A DNA stretch of 64,000 bases from Brienomyrus brachyistius (lineage: Eukaryota; Chordata; Actinopteri; Osteoglossiformes; Mormyridae), in the NCBI RefSeq assembly GCF_023856365.1, contig NC_064555.1:15076254-15140253 (forward strand), given 5' to 3'. A program made the position numbers and the translations under genes. Positions 12,477 to 25,206 of the stretch are shown here, in pieces. Positions within the stretch are counted from its first letter, which is position 1; each line of letters starts with the position of its first letter. The notes beneath the pieces were generated by a model, which saw nothing but the letters and a program-made list of their open reading frames with translations, made no database searches and was not told where the DNA came from.

Positions 12477-13094
12477 CTCAGAGGAAGGACACATCAACTC
12501 CAGACACGGAGAGAATGAGAGACTTGAACCTCTCGGGGGGGTCCAGGATGAAGCAGGGGCAGCCCCACCCGTGACCTTCACTTCACCAGCGCACCATCTG
12601 CAGCGCCTTCCGTTATATCTGACACTTCATCCTCCATCCCCCAAACACTCATCTCTTGTGAGAAGAAGCAATGTGTCATTATATTCCTTACAGAAATCCC
12701 CCCCCACCCCATATTTATTTTTTCAACATTTTCTATTCTGGGAAAACAGCATCCATAACAAGGAAGAAAGCAAAACAAAAAACAGAGAAACAAAGGAATC
12801 CCAGCAGGACCAAACTCACGTCTTTCAGCATTTGCGGGAAGGGAGCCGCTTGCGGCCGTGGCGCTAAAAACAGGCCAGACAGTGCGGCCTGCAGCAGGTC
12901 GCACTCAACGGTCTGTTCGTCAATCCTGCTAAATACTATTTTTGACTCTTACGTTTGACATTTCCGCAGACCAGGGTTTTGCGGCAGCAATTATATAGAT
13001 TGTTTTTTTCAGTTGGGCCAGATTATAATGAGCGATGCCATTTTCTTCCCGTTAGTCTGAAAAACAGCCGCTTCCCACTCACTCACCCCCACAA
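12477..13094. other. Non-coding; no gene seen
   Basis: Unique sequence with C-rich and A-rich short tracts. The open frames on both strands (e.g. 12578-12904 -) show no known domain. Confidence 0.5.
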
Positions 13095-13345
13095 GTTTGT
13101 AATTATATCTTTGTGGGGACTCTCCATTCATTTCTATGGGATAAACTCTAATCCCAATATGATGACCTTAACCCCTACCCAGCCGTAACCTTAACCGTAA
13201 CCGACTTTTTAACTTTTTTGATTGCATTCACAGGTCTTTTGGGGACCTTGAAAGATAACAGGTTTTTATCACATTGTGGGGGACATTTGGTCCCTCACAA
13301 TGCAATTAATATAAACCTAATCCACACACACACCAACCCCCAAGA
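13095..13345. mobile_element. Dispersed fish repeat, copy 2 (longer)
   Basis: Begins TTTGTGGGGACTCTCCATTC, then a run of CCTTAACC-like pentamers, then the same segment as the copy at 9905-10075 (AAAGATAACAGGTTTTTATC, GGACATTTGGTCCC, ATCCACACACACAC). Confidence 0.65.
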
Positions 13346-14100
13346 CCTCCCAGAGATTGCTCGGCTAAGTTATTAAAGTACTTATAGCTGCTCACCGTTG
13401 TTGTTCTGGCTCCCGAAGTGACCTTACTAACCTACCCAAATGGTACCGACGTCTCCAAACACCTCACTTAAGACGCTGTGTCTCAGAAGGCCTTCCCAGA
13501 ATGCACTGCTGCTGAATCTCTGATCTGCCGCATCCAAAAAGGGCAGGGAACAGATTTTTTTAACCTGTGACCTGCGGCATGAATTCCAATGCCCTGCGGG
13601 CGTGATTTAGCGGAAGTAAAGGTAGCGTAAGCTGATTGGATGCACAGTCATGTGTTTCCATGGCGATTGATCACCTGCCCCCCTACCCACGGATGATTTT
13701 GTTAAAGAAACCCAGCTGGTCTTAATTGGACTGATTGAGTTGTTAGGATTTTAAATTGGGTCAGCTAGGCATGTACAATGGAGAAAGACTCTCCAGATGT
13801 GTAGAGTTCTGATTAGCTTGATGGATGTTAAACTGCCCCTGCAATGTCTTGGCTTGTCTTAAATGGGCAGCTGGGCTTTTTATCTGGAATGTATATTTTA
13901 TATTCACAGGAGCTCTCCTGTCTTGCAGCCCTGTGCATCAAGTTATGTAAAATTGCTTGAACTTTCAAATGGCAGTAGAAAAGGACATAACTGAGTAGAG
14001 GGGCCCTGTGACATCACTGAAAGCCTAGCTTGATAATCAGTGCTTGCTATTTTCACATTTGGCCAAAGGGGGGCGGTGGCGAGCATTTAATCAGCACCAT

Positions 14101-14350
14101 CATGGTAAATGGACTGCATTTATTTAGCACTTTTCTACTCTTTCAAGCACGCAAAGCGCTTTATATTTCATGCCCATTCACACACCAGTGGCGGAGGCTG
14201 CCATGCAAGGTGCCAACCTGCACACTGGGAGCAATTTGGGGTTCAGTGTCCTGCTCAAGGACACTTTGATGGGGTCAGGAGAAACGAGGGCTCGAACCTG
14301 CAACCCTCCGGTTGCCAAACAATAGCACTACCTCCTGCACCACCACCTTC
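14101..14350 (-). mobile_element. tRNA-derived SINE, minus orientation
   Basis: Read on the minus strand: A-box-like GGTGGTGCAGGAGGTAGTGC (about 14326-14345), B-box GCAGGTTCGAGCC (14289-14301), then a body with TCAAAGTGTCCTTGAGCAGG and AAAGCGCTTTGCGTGC. This is the familiar fish SINE whose plus-strand body reads TTTAGCACTTTTCTAC and AAAGCGCTTTATAT. Confidence 0.8.
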
Positions 14351-16728
14351 CCCACAAATCTTTGTATTGTGCTAGAAGAGAGAAGCTCTGTTGTCTCAGG
14401 TGGTCCAGAAAGGAGACAAGCAGAGGTCAACAGCAAATAAGCCCCCCCCCGCTCCCCACCTGCAGTAACCCCCCCTCCAGACACTCTTGGGCTGCTCTGC
14501 TTTCATTTGAATTCTAATTGCTAGCCGGCTTGGTGTTCATCCCCCTCGGTGAGTCCTACACCCAGACGCTCTGCCTCTTCATATTGATCCCAGCTCTCCG
14601 GCGACATACCGCTGAGACTGGTTGCTGTCTTCTGTTTGCTCTGCCGCTGCCTCGTACCGCTGCCCATCTTCCCGCGGTGGGGTGGTAGAAGGTTAGAGTC
14701 CCTTGCGGCTGAGGCCATTTCTTTCGCTCCATTTACGACTTGACTGTTTTTCTTATTCTTATTGTCTTTCGCTTGCTGCGAGTGTACGCGTGCTTAGACC
14801 TGCCGGGGACACAAAATCGCCTAATTGCCCTGGCCTTTTACGCTGTTGTCATGGTGACCGCCGGAGTCCTCCTCCACCTTCGTGTGCTCTGGCCTTCCTT
14901 CACGCCTCAATACCATTTCTTGCCTCTCCTTCACTAGCCATTAGCAACACAAGCTGCTTAGGGATAACCCAGCCATGGCTGGTGATGGCTGGGCAGGGTG
15001 AGTAGGTACCAGGGCCATGAACCTACGTTCATCATCCTGCAGCCAAACCATCCTGCTGGGTTCACAAGTGGGACAGTGGTGCAGGCCGACCAGTAGGGGG
15101 CGTTCATCCCTTCACTACAATACTAGAAAAAGAAAGAAATGCGGAAAATCTGGGGGGTGGCACAATGAAGCCCCTCCCAAAAAAAAAAAAAAACTCTTGT
15201 AATCCCTCACAGGGTAATAACTGGTTAAATAACTCATCAGGCAAAAAGTCAACGGCATTTTGGAACAAAATGGCTACCGTACATCATCCCAGTAGCTGCT
15301 ACATGTCGATTATGATGAGCTCCCAAAAAGAAATGTATAGTGCTTGGGGCATGGGGAGATGCATTATTTCTGTTTGACAGGAGAGAACAGAGAAAACTGG
15401 GAGAACCAGCAAGGTCCTCGCTCTCCAATACTGAATTTGACAGGCAGAGTGAAACAAAATAAGCACTTCAAACTTGGGAATGAGATGCTTTAATGTTATG
15501 GGGTGAGAGGAGAATGCCTCCTATTCCGACCCCTGACAGTCTGCGAGTTCCCCCACGTGAACATCCTCTCAGACCCACGATTACCACGAACGATTAAAAG
15601 CTGCCGTAAGTAGGGACGTTCACCGGCGGCCACAACTACCGATTCTTGGCACAAGCCTTGGGGAACGTCCGCGGTCCCGCGAACGTGGCGCAAGCCATGC
15701 TATCTTCTCCGATTCACGCGGAACTTCGATTTTCAGCACCGTCTTCTTCTCCCCGTCATTTTCATCGACAGCGTCCAGGGAGCTCTCACTCGTAAACCAG
15801 CACCGGAAAGTAAATAAGCCACCAAGACCGAATGAGAGGAGTGAGGTTGGATTTCATCACCATTATGAGATTAACGTCTTCTAGTTCTGCTTCATCCTGT
15901 TCAATAATTGATGTAACTTTTAAGTACGCTGAGGCACGTCAGAACCCAAAGTCATATTGCACCCAAAGACTCGCTTCTGTCTGAATTCTAGCCACGCGCA
16001 ACGGCACTCGGTAATTTGCAGCTCTTTAGGTGATGAGTAAGAGTCAGTGAGCAAACAAACAAAAAAAACACATCCACAGGAAATGACAGGAAACCGCCGA
16101 GGCCTGTTTACTTCCTGCACTCTCATTTTATTTGTGATTTGATCATGCACCTCCTTCAGCGAATTGGGAAGAGGGATGGGAGGCATTCAAAGTGTTAAAT
16201 ATCCTGCTTTTTAGGAGGTAGGGGAGCGCAGCACTAACAGCAGGGCTCACTGCAATATCCACTGCCCTAGTGTAATACATATGAAACTATTTGTTTCTAA
16301 TGAGTCTGAGCATCAATATGCTGAGTTTGGGATTTCATTAAGTCTGACTGATTGATTATTGCATCTGTGGGGGGGAGGGGGAAATGAATGAAATTGGTTC
16401 TGTGCACCCCCAGCCTTCTTTCTGCTGAAGCCCTGTTATGTAACAATACATCAATAAGCACGACTGCCTCTGAACTTCATCTGTACCCTGGATTTCTAAG
16501 CATCCCATTTGTATTGGAGAGATCCATTACCATGGCCGGCCATTAACATGGCTCAGTAGTGCTATAACGAGCTACGAAAGCTTGGCCACTGATGGATCTG
16601 CCGACAATTATTGAGGTGCGTTAAAATGAACGACGGCAGAGGGTAATCTTATTTGCCCATCAATCTTACAATTCTTATCCTCCTCAGGGACGTGTCCAGG
16701 TCTGGAGCCCATCTCGAGCAGTATTAAG
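14351..16728. other. Non-coding; several unexplained open frames, no gene called
   Basis: CpG-containing sequence at 14520-14900 carries a hydrophobic 65-residue plus-strand frame (14740-14937, two possible membrane segments) and an overlapping minus-strand frame (14521-14718). A second CpG patch lies at 15530-15800. None matches a family I recognise and no splice structure is convincing. The rest is low-copy sequence with A and G runs. Confidence 0.45.
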
Positions 16729-16912
16729 CAGCGTCTCTCAACCCAGTCCAAGGGGACCCCCAGACAGCCCGTGTTTTTGCTCTCTCCCAGCTCCCACTTG
16801 AACCAAAGAGTGACAAACACCGAATACCTGGCACAGCTGTTTTGGGGACCTGGGAAGGAGCAAAGACTTGGGCTGTCTGGAAGGTCCAGGAGAGCTGGAT
16901 TGAGAAACACTG
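16729..16912. mobile_element. hAT-like foldback MITE, family 1 copy 2
   Basis: The left end CAGCGTCTCTCAACCCAGTC is mirrored by the right end GCTGGATTGAGAAACACTG, with inner arms GTTTTTGCTCTCTCCCAGCT and the partly matching AGGAGCAAAGACTTGGGCTG. Flanks GTATTAAG (16721-16728) and GCATAGAG (16913-16920) match at five of eight bases, consistent with an old 8-bp duplication. Confidence 0.8.
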
Positions 16913-16993
16913 GCATAGAGCAGAAGCAGTGTGAACACCCTGTGTGGGGTACTTGCACATCGCAGGAGACGTGGGGCTCTGCAGAACACCACG

Positions 16994-17041
16994 GTGGGCG
17001 TGTCAAGAGGTGGGCGTGTCAAGAGGTGGGCGTGTCAAGAG
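16994..17041. repeat. Short tandem repeat, 16 bp x 3
   Basis: Three identical copies of GTGGGCGTGTCAAGAG. GGGCGTG is a GC-box/CACCC-like core, so the triplet could bind zinc-finger factors, but that is only a possibility. Confidence 0.9.
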
Positions 17042-17234
17042 GTAATTTCTATTGGCCGAAAATGCTCAGAAAGAGCCCAGACATTCACCAAACATATAGG
17101 TCAGCTATGATTAATAGACATCTATAATTAAAGACCTTTGTTCATATAACACAATACATTTCCGATGTTTGTTTACATTTACTGTCATACTTCCAGAAAG
17201 CATCCATGGAAAATGACCCTATTTCGCCATATAT

Positions 17235-17430
17235 TCCTCTTGACACACCCAGTACTCGAACCAGCAGAGACATATACTTACATTACAGCGCAAACACACC
17301 AGAGCAAACGCAAGGTATAAGCTGGGAAAATCCACAAACCTTACACACAGAAAGGAGAAGCAGGACGCAAACCCCCAACCTCACCACTGGGAGGCAACAG
17401 TGTTGCCCACTGAACCACAACACCAGTAAG
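17235..17430 (-). mobile_element. Degenerate tRNA-derived SINE head, minus orientation
   Basis: On the minus strand: TGGTGTTGTGGTTCAGTGGG, CAACACTGTTGCCTCCCAGT, then CTGTGTGTAAGGTTTG and GATTTTCCCAGC. This follows the order of the SINE at 45826 but is diverged. Confidence 0.55.
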
Positions 17431-17679
17431 CTTGCAGATGACAAAATCTGTCACTACAAGATGCCCCGGCGACTCTGAGCCCAGGCTGGGCTGACATTAA
17501 TCGGTTTAGTAATTACCAGTTGACATTTCTGCGCACAACACTATATTATGGCTGCCTCAGCGTGTGATATTTCTACAGCGTGCTTGTGTGAGCGGGAAGC
17601 TAATGCCGGTGACATACCGAGGCTGGTGTTTGAATTTATCACAGCGGGTCGTCTCAGTACTTTGCGGAGCGTCTATCTA

Positions 17680-17915
17680 TGTATCCATCTTACAGCCATT
17701 TAGTTAATACCGGGTCAGCGTGAGACTGGAGTCTATCCCAAGGTGCTCAGGGCAGGAGGACACCCAGGGTGGGATGGCAGTCCATCGCGGAAGCATTTTG
17801 GCTGCGGGATGAAACCAGAGTAAATGGAGGAAAGACGGAGTGCAGGAAAGAATTCAAACCCCAATCACACAGGGCGAGCAGAACTTCAACCCTCAGACCA
17901 GGAAGTCCATTTCTC
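17680..17915 (-). mobile_element. Degenerate SINE with CCATC-type tail, minus orientation
   Basis: TCTATGTATCCATCTTACAG at the left is the tail; CTGGAGTCTATCCCAAG, CACCCAGGGTGGGATGGCAG and TCCATCGC follow as the reversed body, then TTCAAACCCC near the right as a weak B-box complement. An old copy of the element seen at 44068 and 59468. Confidence 0.55.
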
Positions 17916-18070
17916 ATTGTGTTTGAGATGAGACCCCCAATGACCTAAAGTCAAGCTTCCTCCTCATATGTTACAGTATCAGGAACCAAAATGCACTTAG
18001 TCCTCATGCATTATATCCAATGAAGAACTTTCTTTAAATTTCCAAAACCACAGTAATTTTCTGGAAAACA
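17905..18070 (+). repeat. Dispersed repeat X, copy 1
   Basis: Shares with 47119-47275, in the same order and orientation, GTGTTTGAGATGAGAC, TAAAGTCA, CATATGTTACAGTA or TATATGTTACAGTA, ATCCAATGAAGAACTTT and TTTCCAA. The family is not known to me. Confidence 0.75.
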
Positions 18071-18075
18071 AATCC

Positions 18076-19231
18076 TGTGTACTAACCGAAATTCACTCTT
18101 CGGTTCAGCAACTACAGGCGCCGGCACGGAATCCGTGACGTAAAACCGCATCTTCATGTGACAGCTCAGCATTTTCACAGGCCCAGCGAGTATCACACAA
18201 ATGACAGCACCGATCAAAAGGATGATGTTAATGCAGGCTGGTGGTTTAGGGCGATCTTTATGATGGTATTATGAGAGGAACGCTGCTAACATCAAACGGA
18301 CGACTCGCTTTAATCTTCAGCCGTGCTGACAAAGGGAAGGCGCTGGTTTACGGCCAGCGTGACAACCTGCATTCCGGCCGTAGACGTGGCAATCGCAGAA
18401 CGCGATGGCGGGCGAGGAAGCTGTCAGGGACAGAGGCTTTGGTGACCACTCAGGGCAAGTCGACTCCCCAGTGGAGGATACTGATGATTAGCACTGAAAT
18501 GTCAGATTGAAATGTCACCTCAAATCTGGGGTCTGTAATTAAAACTCTTCACGTAACAGCTTCAGCAAACTACAAGAGTATTCAATGGGTTGGAAATAGA
18601 ATGGGGGGAGGTGGTGATAAATGGAGAACCCTCTCCTTTTGACTGATATGCTGGATGGTGCTTTTATTCCATTCTGCCACGTTTGTGCGAGGCTTGGCTG
18701 GTGAGGACAACCAATGATAAGCCAAATGTGTTCTCCGGCGTGGACGCAAACTGCTGATGGCAAACCCCTGTTCAATGGATATTTTTGTCGTATCCCATAT
18801 ACCTATCGCCAGTTCATCACCAGACACTCAGAGTGATCATTCGGTTCCTCGCTGCCTGATTAGGCATGGTGAGTACCATAACGACGATGCATGGCCAAGG
18901 TAGCGGATTACAAGAAAAAAAGAAAAATCTGATAAAGAAGATTGTGCTTTGTGTCTTTACATTTACATTTATTTATTCAGCAGTTGCTTTTTTCCAAATT
19001 GGCCTAAAAGCGAGGCAGACTGTACACTAAAGTCAGCTACACCTACATGCAGGCTGGCGATAAATAACTGGCTACAAGTGCGAGTTAGCACTGAAGAAAG
19101 AACTATAGAATACATACAAACTTCCAGTAATCTAATAAGAGAGCCATTCAATCAAAGACGTGTACTTTCAGGATATGCTACAGACCAACTAAGGAATCAC
19201 AGATGGAGTCAGAGTGGGTCAGCAGTTAGAG
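18076..19231. other. Non-coding; no gene seen
   Basis: Includes a CpG-containing patch at 18280-18430 with an Arg-rich 79-residue plus-strand frame that I do not recognise. The rest is unremarkable. Confidence 0.45.
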
Positions 19232-19414
19232 CAGGGATCTCCAACTCCGGGCAAGGAGGGCTACTATCCAGTAGATTTTCTATCCTTCCCGGCTTCTGAC
19301 GAGCCACACCTGCTCCCGATATTTACCTGAGAGCAGGTGTGGCTCATCAGAAGCCAGGTAGGATAGAAAATCTACTGGATAGTAGCCCTCCTGGACTGGA
19401 GTTGGAGACCCCTG
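19232..19414. mobile_element. hAT-like foldback MITE, family 3, with exact 8-bp target duplication
   Basis: A 183-bp near-perfect palindrome: CAGGGATCTCCAACTCCGG at the left, GGAGTTGGAGACCCCTG at the right, with long inner arms (TACTATCCAGTAGATTTTCT and its complement; GAGCCACACCTGCTC and its complement). Flanked on both sides by AGTTAGAG (19224-19231 and 19415-19422), an exact 8-bp duplication. The high arm similarity and intact duplication suggest a relatively young insertion. Confidence 0.95.
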
Positions 19415-19422
19415 AGTTAGAG

Positions 19423-21764
19423 GGCTAGTTGTTGTGTGACATGATTGCAGTGGAACAACGGGTCGTAACGCAGATAGGAAACATATTCTTAGCTTCATAT
19501 CCAAGGCAGAGAATCAGCATCAGATCAAAGAATTTACCAAATTTAATTGACCAAACTACTAACTGCATGAGTGAACAGGATGGCGGGTATCTACTGAAGC
19601 CTGTCGGTCTTAAGAAGGCGCCCGGATCGCCCCAAGGCTGCAGAACAAGTCGGCGACATCCTTCACATTCGCCGGGCCAATCCGATCGAGTTAGCAGCGG
19701 TCCTAACAAAGCAGCCGCAGCACCATTAGCCAACCAGTGCCAGGCAGCAGGCGACCAGGCGGGGAGGATAACGACGCTGACTCGGAGTGTCCAGCAGGGC
19801 CCTCACAGCAAGGAAGCGTAGCAAGACCCTCCTGCTGCCAGCGTTTTATAAAAACATCCAGCTGCATGAACGGGCACCCGGCTACTGGAGAACGAGAGCG
19901 CTAATAAACACGTACGTCAAACTGAAGCGCCAGCGTGACGGATGGTGCCGCTACCGAAAGGGGCAGGAGTGGCCATGTGCCGAAAGACGACGGCAGCCAG
20001 CCTTCGCAGCCTCTAATGAGCGCTTTCACACTTTGTTGGCAGCGGCCTGACACTGGCGATCCAGCAACATGAACGACAGAGCCTTGGCGCCCCTTCACTG
20101 CGTCGTCGCCTTCATTAAAACTTGAGGTTCCGGGAAGAATAGAAGGGGGGCGGCAGGAGTTCTGCAACCAGCCACTTGGTGTCCGTCAGCCCAAAATCGA
20201 GAATAGGCAGATTTATCACAGCCGGAAAATTTATCAGAGCCATTCACATATTTTCAAAGCCTGCCAGTTGGTTTGTGTGTCTGTGTGTGAGTCAAAGGAA
20301 GCAGTTTATGCTGCAATCCGTGTGCCCTGACCCCAGACACCAAGCCCCACCCACAACACTTAGGGACCCTACAAGGTCCACACAACATCTACTGTATGGC
20401 CTTGTTCTGCAGCAATGCTTTCTTACAATGGTGGGGGACATTTACTCAATGCCAAGTCACAGCATTAACTCCAGCTTTGCGTAAATATTGGGAAATTCAG
20501 TTATGCTGCATTCATTTGAGAAATGCTTTTTTTTATCCATCATGCACTGGTTGCTGGCTTTTTCTTCTTGCCTATTCTCTGGACTGGTCTTAGCGCTCTC
20601 ACCTCCGCTCATTCTGGATTCTCAACTACAAGTGCACCGTGAGGCCACACTTCTTACTGTAGAATTGTGTGCTGGCAGATTTTTGCTCTGGAAAAGCATT
20701 TGTGCTGGATACAATTCCAAGACTTTAGGTAGGAATTATAGAATTCCAGGTGGCCTACGCCCCTGAGCCAGGTATTTAACCTGAAATTTCAGTGCCAAAA
20801 TGAGGTCGTGTGACTGGGAACCTGCCCTAGATAAGCACCCTTCAGATCCAGCATCCTATTAGGTACCTGAGCAGTAGCTATCAACATCACGGCCCCTCTT
20901 GTTCCAGCCAGCAGGGACCCTCAAAGCGCTCCTTTAACAGAAGGCAGCCAAAAGTCACGCCAATGCATCTGTAAGCCATAATGACCCACATGAAGGACAC
21001 GCCGCACGTCCAATACCGCCATTGTCAGTTCGAATCAGGAGCACCGTCTATTCCATTTCTTCAAGGGTGATTTTTCTTGTGTCTTGGGGGCCTGGAAGAT
21101 GGGAATTAGCAAAGAAAATGCCATAGAGGGACACCTCCTGAGGTGGCCAGTAGGTAGGAGTGTGCCTACTGGTTTACAGGGAGTGACCTTCCAAGACCTC
21201 ACACAATTCAATCACTGGGCACTGACTCAGCATATCCTAATTCTGAGCCCAAATGGTATCCTGGATAGCCCTCCGCCAGTAGCTCCAACACAAATTCTGG
21301 TCCCTCATAAGCATCCTGACTGGCTTCTGCCACAAAGCAGAGCTCCCAGTTTAGTAAGAAAATGACCAGTGTGCTTCCAGGTGTTTGGCCACGTGTGGGG
21401 GGGGGGGGGGGTGGAAGGGTCCTGGGCTGTAGCCCAGGTGAACCTATGCATTACAACAACAATGCATGCATGACTCAGTATCTTCAGTGTGCTCGGTTTT
21501 CTCATTGTAAGCATTGCCAACAGCCTGACGGAAAGTGGGAGCAGATAACAGACAGCTACAAGGGAGGTACAACTGGGGAATACATCCCATTGTGTTACAT
21601 AAAATGTCTTCACTCAGGGGACACTTGAAGAACCCAGCTTAACATTCAAATGGCACACACTCTATCGAACACTCGAGGAAGCAGCCATGGAGTCCAGGCT
21701 CCATTGCAAGATATCCCGTGATGTGTTCAGACCGTGTAGCTCTTATCATAAAGCCTTGCTGATA
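19423..21764. other. Non-coding; no gene seen
   Basis: CpG-containing unique DNA at 19600-20150 (open frames on both strands, none recognised), then ordinary sequence. A long G run (13 or more) occurs at 21396-21411. A SINE-like B-box (AGTTCGAATC) occurs near 21029 but the head is unclear. Confidence 0.45.
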
Positions 21765-22007
21765 GCTTGTGGGAATTTTACTTGCAAAAAATGATCTACG
21801 GTCAGAACAAAAATTATTGGTTCAGAGAGATAACCAATCAGATTGTAGAGGAGGTGAGTCCATACAACTAGAGCAGGCGGGACCAACCAATTAAATGTCT
21901 TGGCCCCGCCTCCTCTAGTTGCTTGGACCCACCTCTTCTGCAATCTCTCTGAACCATTTTTCTTTCAGCCCTCAGAACATTTTCGGGTAAATATAACTCC
22001 CATGAGC
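21765..22007. mobile_element. Foldback MITE, family 4 copy 1
   Basis: Inverted ends GCTTGTGGGAATTTTACTTG and, at the right, AAATATAACTCCCATGAGC. The inner arms GGTTCAGAGAGATAACC and AGATTGTAGAGGAGGTG are mirrored by CCTCTAG, GCAATCTCTCTGAACC. Flanks TGCTGATA and TTCTGATA match at seven of eight bases. The partner copy is at 38153. Confidence 0.75.
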
Positions 22008-25000
22008 TTTCTGATAGGGACAATAGGCAATTTCCTCAACAATACAGTCATCACAAATCAGCTGACATTTTTTTGGATTTTGGGTGAATCTTGCCATGGA
22101 AGCATCTTTAGTCTCAAATTCAAACAACACAGTATGAAGGGCTGTAGACTTTTCTTCTCATCCACTGTTCAAGTTGGGCGACGCGAAAGGAGCAGCCACA
22201 TTAATGCAGCGATCCCGACTAACATATGCCACTGCAAAGTACCGCTGACCTCCCAGTGAACCATCCCCCCTCCAGGCAGACACCAAGCTGCCTCTAGAAA
22301 ACCTCCCAGTCCAGAAGCTCAGCCACAGCAGCACTGCAGAGGCCGTGTCCTTCACCGCGCGGAGGGGACTGCCAGCAACCGACAAATACTTAACAGGTTA
22401 CGAGCTGAAACGCTGAATGGACAGGAAATCACAGTGATGGCAGGCGTAGGCTGGTACAGCAAAGGCTTCTCATTGGTCAAGCAGACCTAATTCTCTCTAT
22501 CTCACATGCCGGTCGGAAGCCAGCGTCTGGCCCAGCAGACAAGGGCACATGTTGGACTTCCTGCCTTACTGGTGGAGCTACCCATCATCTGCTTTGTGTG
22601 GAACCGACTGCTTGCAGCAACCTGCCCCTGACCTCTCTCTCCTGACTGGTCAAAAGCAGAAGGGCCAACCCATTCTGATTGGCTGTCGACTCTGCGACTC
22701 TTCCCAAAAAACAGCTGCCGCTTCTGGGGATTTGGGAGCCCACTGGTAGCAGCAACGAAGTGGCGATTGCTGGCCAACACATTCCAAATGTCCCAGTCAG
22801 TGCTTCCAAATGCTTATTTCCTATTGTCAGGCTATTTCAATAAATCTTATGGTAAAACTGAAAACATTTTTACTTGCACCATAATTATTTTACCATAGTA
22901 GAATTAGCATGAGCCCTACGCCATGCCTATAGTGTCATGTTTTATTAGAAGAACATAACAGAATTGCCAGAATAACTGTGCAGCAAAAGGTTATTTAACA
23001 TGACATCTAAGGATCCATCTATAACTGTTAAATATGGCATAAATAATTCTATAATAACCATGGCAACAATCTTCTGCCTTTGTCAGTTGCATATACTGTA
23101 GATAGAGATCACCTGTAATGCTGGGATGCAGGCAGAATTGTAAAGAGGGAGATTCTGCATGTAAACCTGAACACAGCCTCTGAACACAGCCTCTGAACAC
23201 AGCCTCTCCCCCGGCACCACAGCATTAACCTGAGGGAAACAAGCAAATCCAAAATGCAATTGCATCGATTTAATTTCCTGCCTTGTTTTCCTGTCATTTT
23301 CTCTCTTTGTCATCCCTCTGTCCCACTTCCTCGGTCACACCATTCATCACACCAGGTGTCAGTCATGCACTCCTTCTCTGTCACTCCCATCCCTACCTAA
23401 TTCTTTTGTTACCTCCTCCACAGATCTGGTCCATTGTTCCACGGAATGCTGGGAGTCTGGGAGAGTGGTTGGTTAATTCCCAAAAATAAACTTTACAACC
23501 CCCTACATTCACAAAAAAGGCTAAAAAAACAGACAAATTTATTACATGTGTCCTATACATATCCCCCCCCCACCCCACCCCACCCCACCCCGGAACAAGT
23601 GTTCCTAGTTCGTGAAATTTTTGCACAATGCAAACCGGTCCACAGCCTTCAACATGTTCAGAATCCCTAATATAAAGGACAGATGGCAATGTGAGGCAAT
23701 CGAGCAAGACTATAATAAACAAAATGTCAACATGAATTCAGTGGTTGTATTACAGAGGGGCACTGTGGCTGTAATCCCTGCCCCTGGGTCAATGTGCATA
23801 GAGATCCGATTGTCCCAAGACACGGCCTTCGCGAACTTGGTGCCCTTGAAGGTTACATCCACTGCGATGCGCTGGAATCGTGTCCAGGCTGAACCGTAGC
23901 TTCTCCTTATACCAGGGACAGCTTCCTGGTTGTGATCGTGCATGAAGCAAAGGACTATGGGAAACAGACACGTGTATGGATGGGTAGGAGTTGTAGGATA
24001 CTGGCAACCAGATTCAAGACCGGCTGCTTCCCCAAGCTATCTACTTCATCAATAGTTAAGTCTGAACTACTACAATATTACTTGCACCTGCAGTTTTATG
24101 AATGGTACTGCCAAATGTGTATTTGTTTCCTGGCACTTTTGTTGTCAATTATTTATACTGTATGTTGTTCTCCGTACTGGGTGTGACTGAGCAAGCATTC
24201 CGATCTTGAGATAAGATGCTTTCATTTGTGCATAGGAGTCCTTTGATTTTTTTGCATATGCCATCTTACTCTCCACCAGAGACACATGTATGGATGAGAG
24301 AAAGGCTTGGGGTCAGAACGCAAGGTTTCCCATTTATTCGGAGGCCCTGAGACAGTTTTCGGGGTTAAGAGGTTTACCTCAATGGCCTGACAGTGATAGG
24401 TTTCGAAATCGAACCGATATCCTTCTGGACATGGATGCAGATTGCCTATCCACAGAGCTTGAGAACGATTATACAAAGCCAGAAAATATAAGCGTAATAT
24501 ATTTACATATAGAGAGTATGTAAATGCATTCAAATTTTATTCAAATGAGATTTGTGAAATCACAGAAGTTGCAGCCGGATCAGTAAGCAGATACATACTG
24601 CGACATTCTGATCTGGCTGCAAATCCTTCCCACATTTCCTGGTTTTCCACTTACCCAGTGTCACGGTTTTCTACCTCATGCTATAAAGCAAAGAGGTAAT
24701 TAGGGCCCATCGCAATCAGCTTTTTCCCTGCTGTCCCTTTCAGCTCCTGAGCTCCTCGGACATGTTCGGGTTGCAAAAAAAAAAAAGAAACATTGATCCC
24801 ATCGCCGGTCTTCTTCCCTCTCCCTCTGCCTAGGATTTTGGGTACCAGTGATTCCTCGGCCAGACCATCGGAGTGGCACAGAGTGATGTGAACCCAGAAT
24901 GCCAGATGATTTTCCGCACAAACAGGTTAATCTGACAATTACTCCCACTCCATCACAAGGAAATACTGAGAATATCTCAAATGACAACAGTGTCTCCATC

Positions 25001-25056
25001 GGTGTCTAGACCTTCAACGTGATGAATGACCAAAGTAACAAATAATCACTCTACGT
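22008..25056. other. Non-coding; no gene seen
   Basis: Includes a 13-bp x 3 tandem repeat TGAACACAGCCTC (23168-23206), a CCCCACC-rich tract (about 23563-23591) and ordinary AT-rich DNA. Open frames at 22502-22780 (-), 23612-23899 (+) and 24290-24523 (+) have no domain I recognise. Confidence 0.5.
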
Positions 25057-25206
25057 CAGTGTTTCCCGACCCAGTCCTCGGGGACCCACAGACAGTCCAT
25101 GTTTTGCTGGGAGGAAGCAAAAATGTGGACAATCTGACAGGAAGCTTGGACGGAGCAAAAACGTGGACCATCTGTGGGTCCCCGAGGACTGGGTTGGGAA
25201 ACACTC
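25057..25206. mobile_element. hAT-like foldback MITE, family 1 copy 3
   Basis: A 150-bp near-perfect hairpin: CAGTGTTTCCCGACCCAGTC, CTCGGGGACCCACAGACAGT on the left; GTGGACCATCTGTGGGTCCC, CGAGGACTGGGTTGGGAAAC on the right. Flanks CTCTACGT (25049-25056) and CTCTATAC (25207-25214) share their first five bases. Confidence 0.85.

Noticed and set aside
14740..14937. 65-residue frame with two hydrophobic segments as a small membrane protein
   Set aside because: No homologue recognised, no promoter or splice evidence, and the opposite strand is also open.
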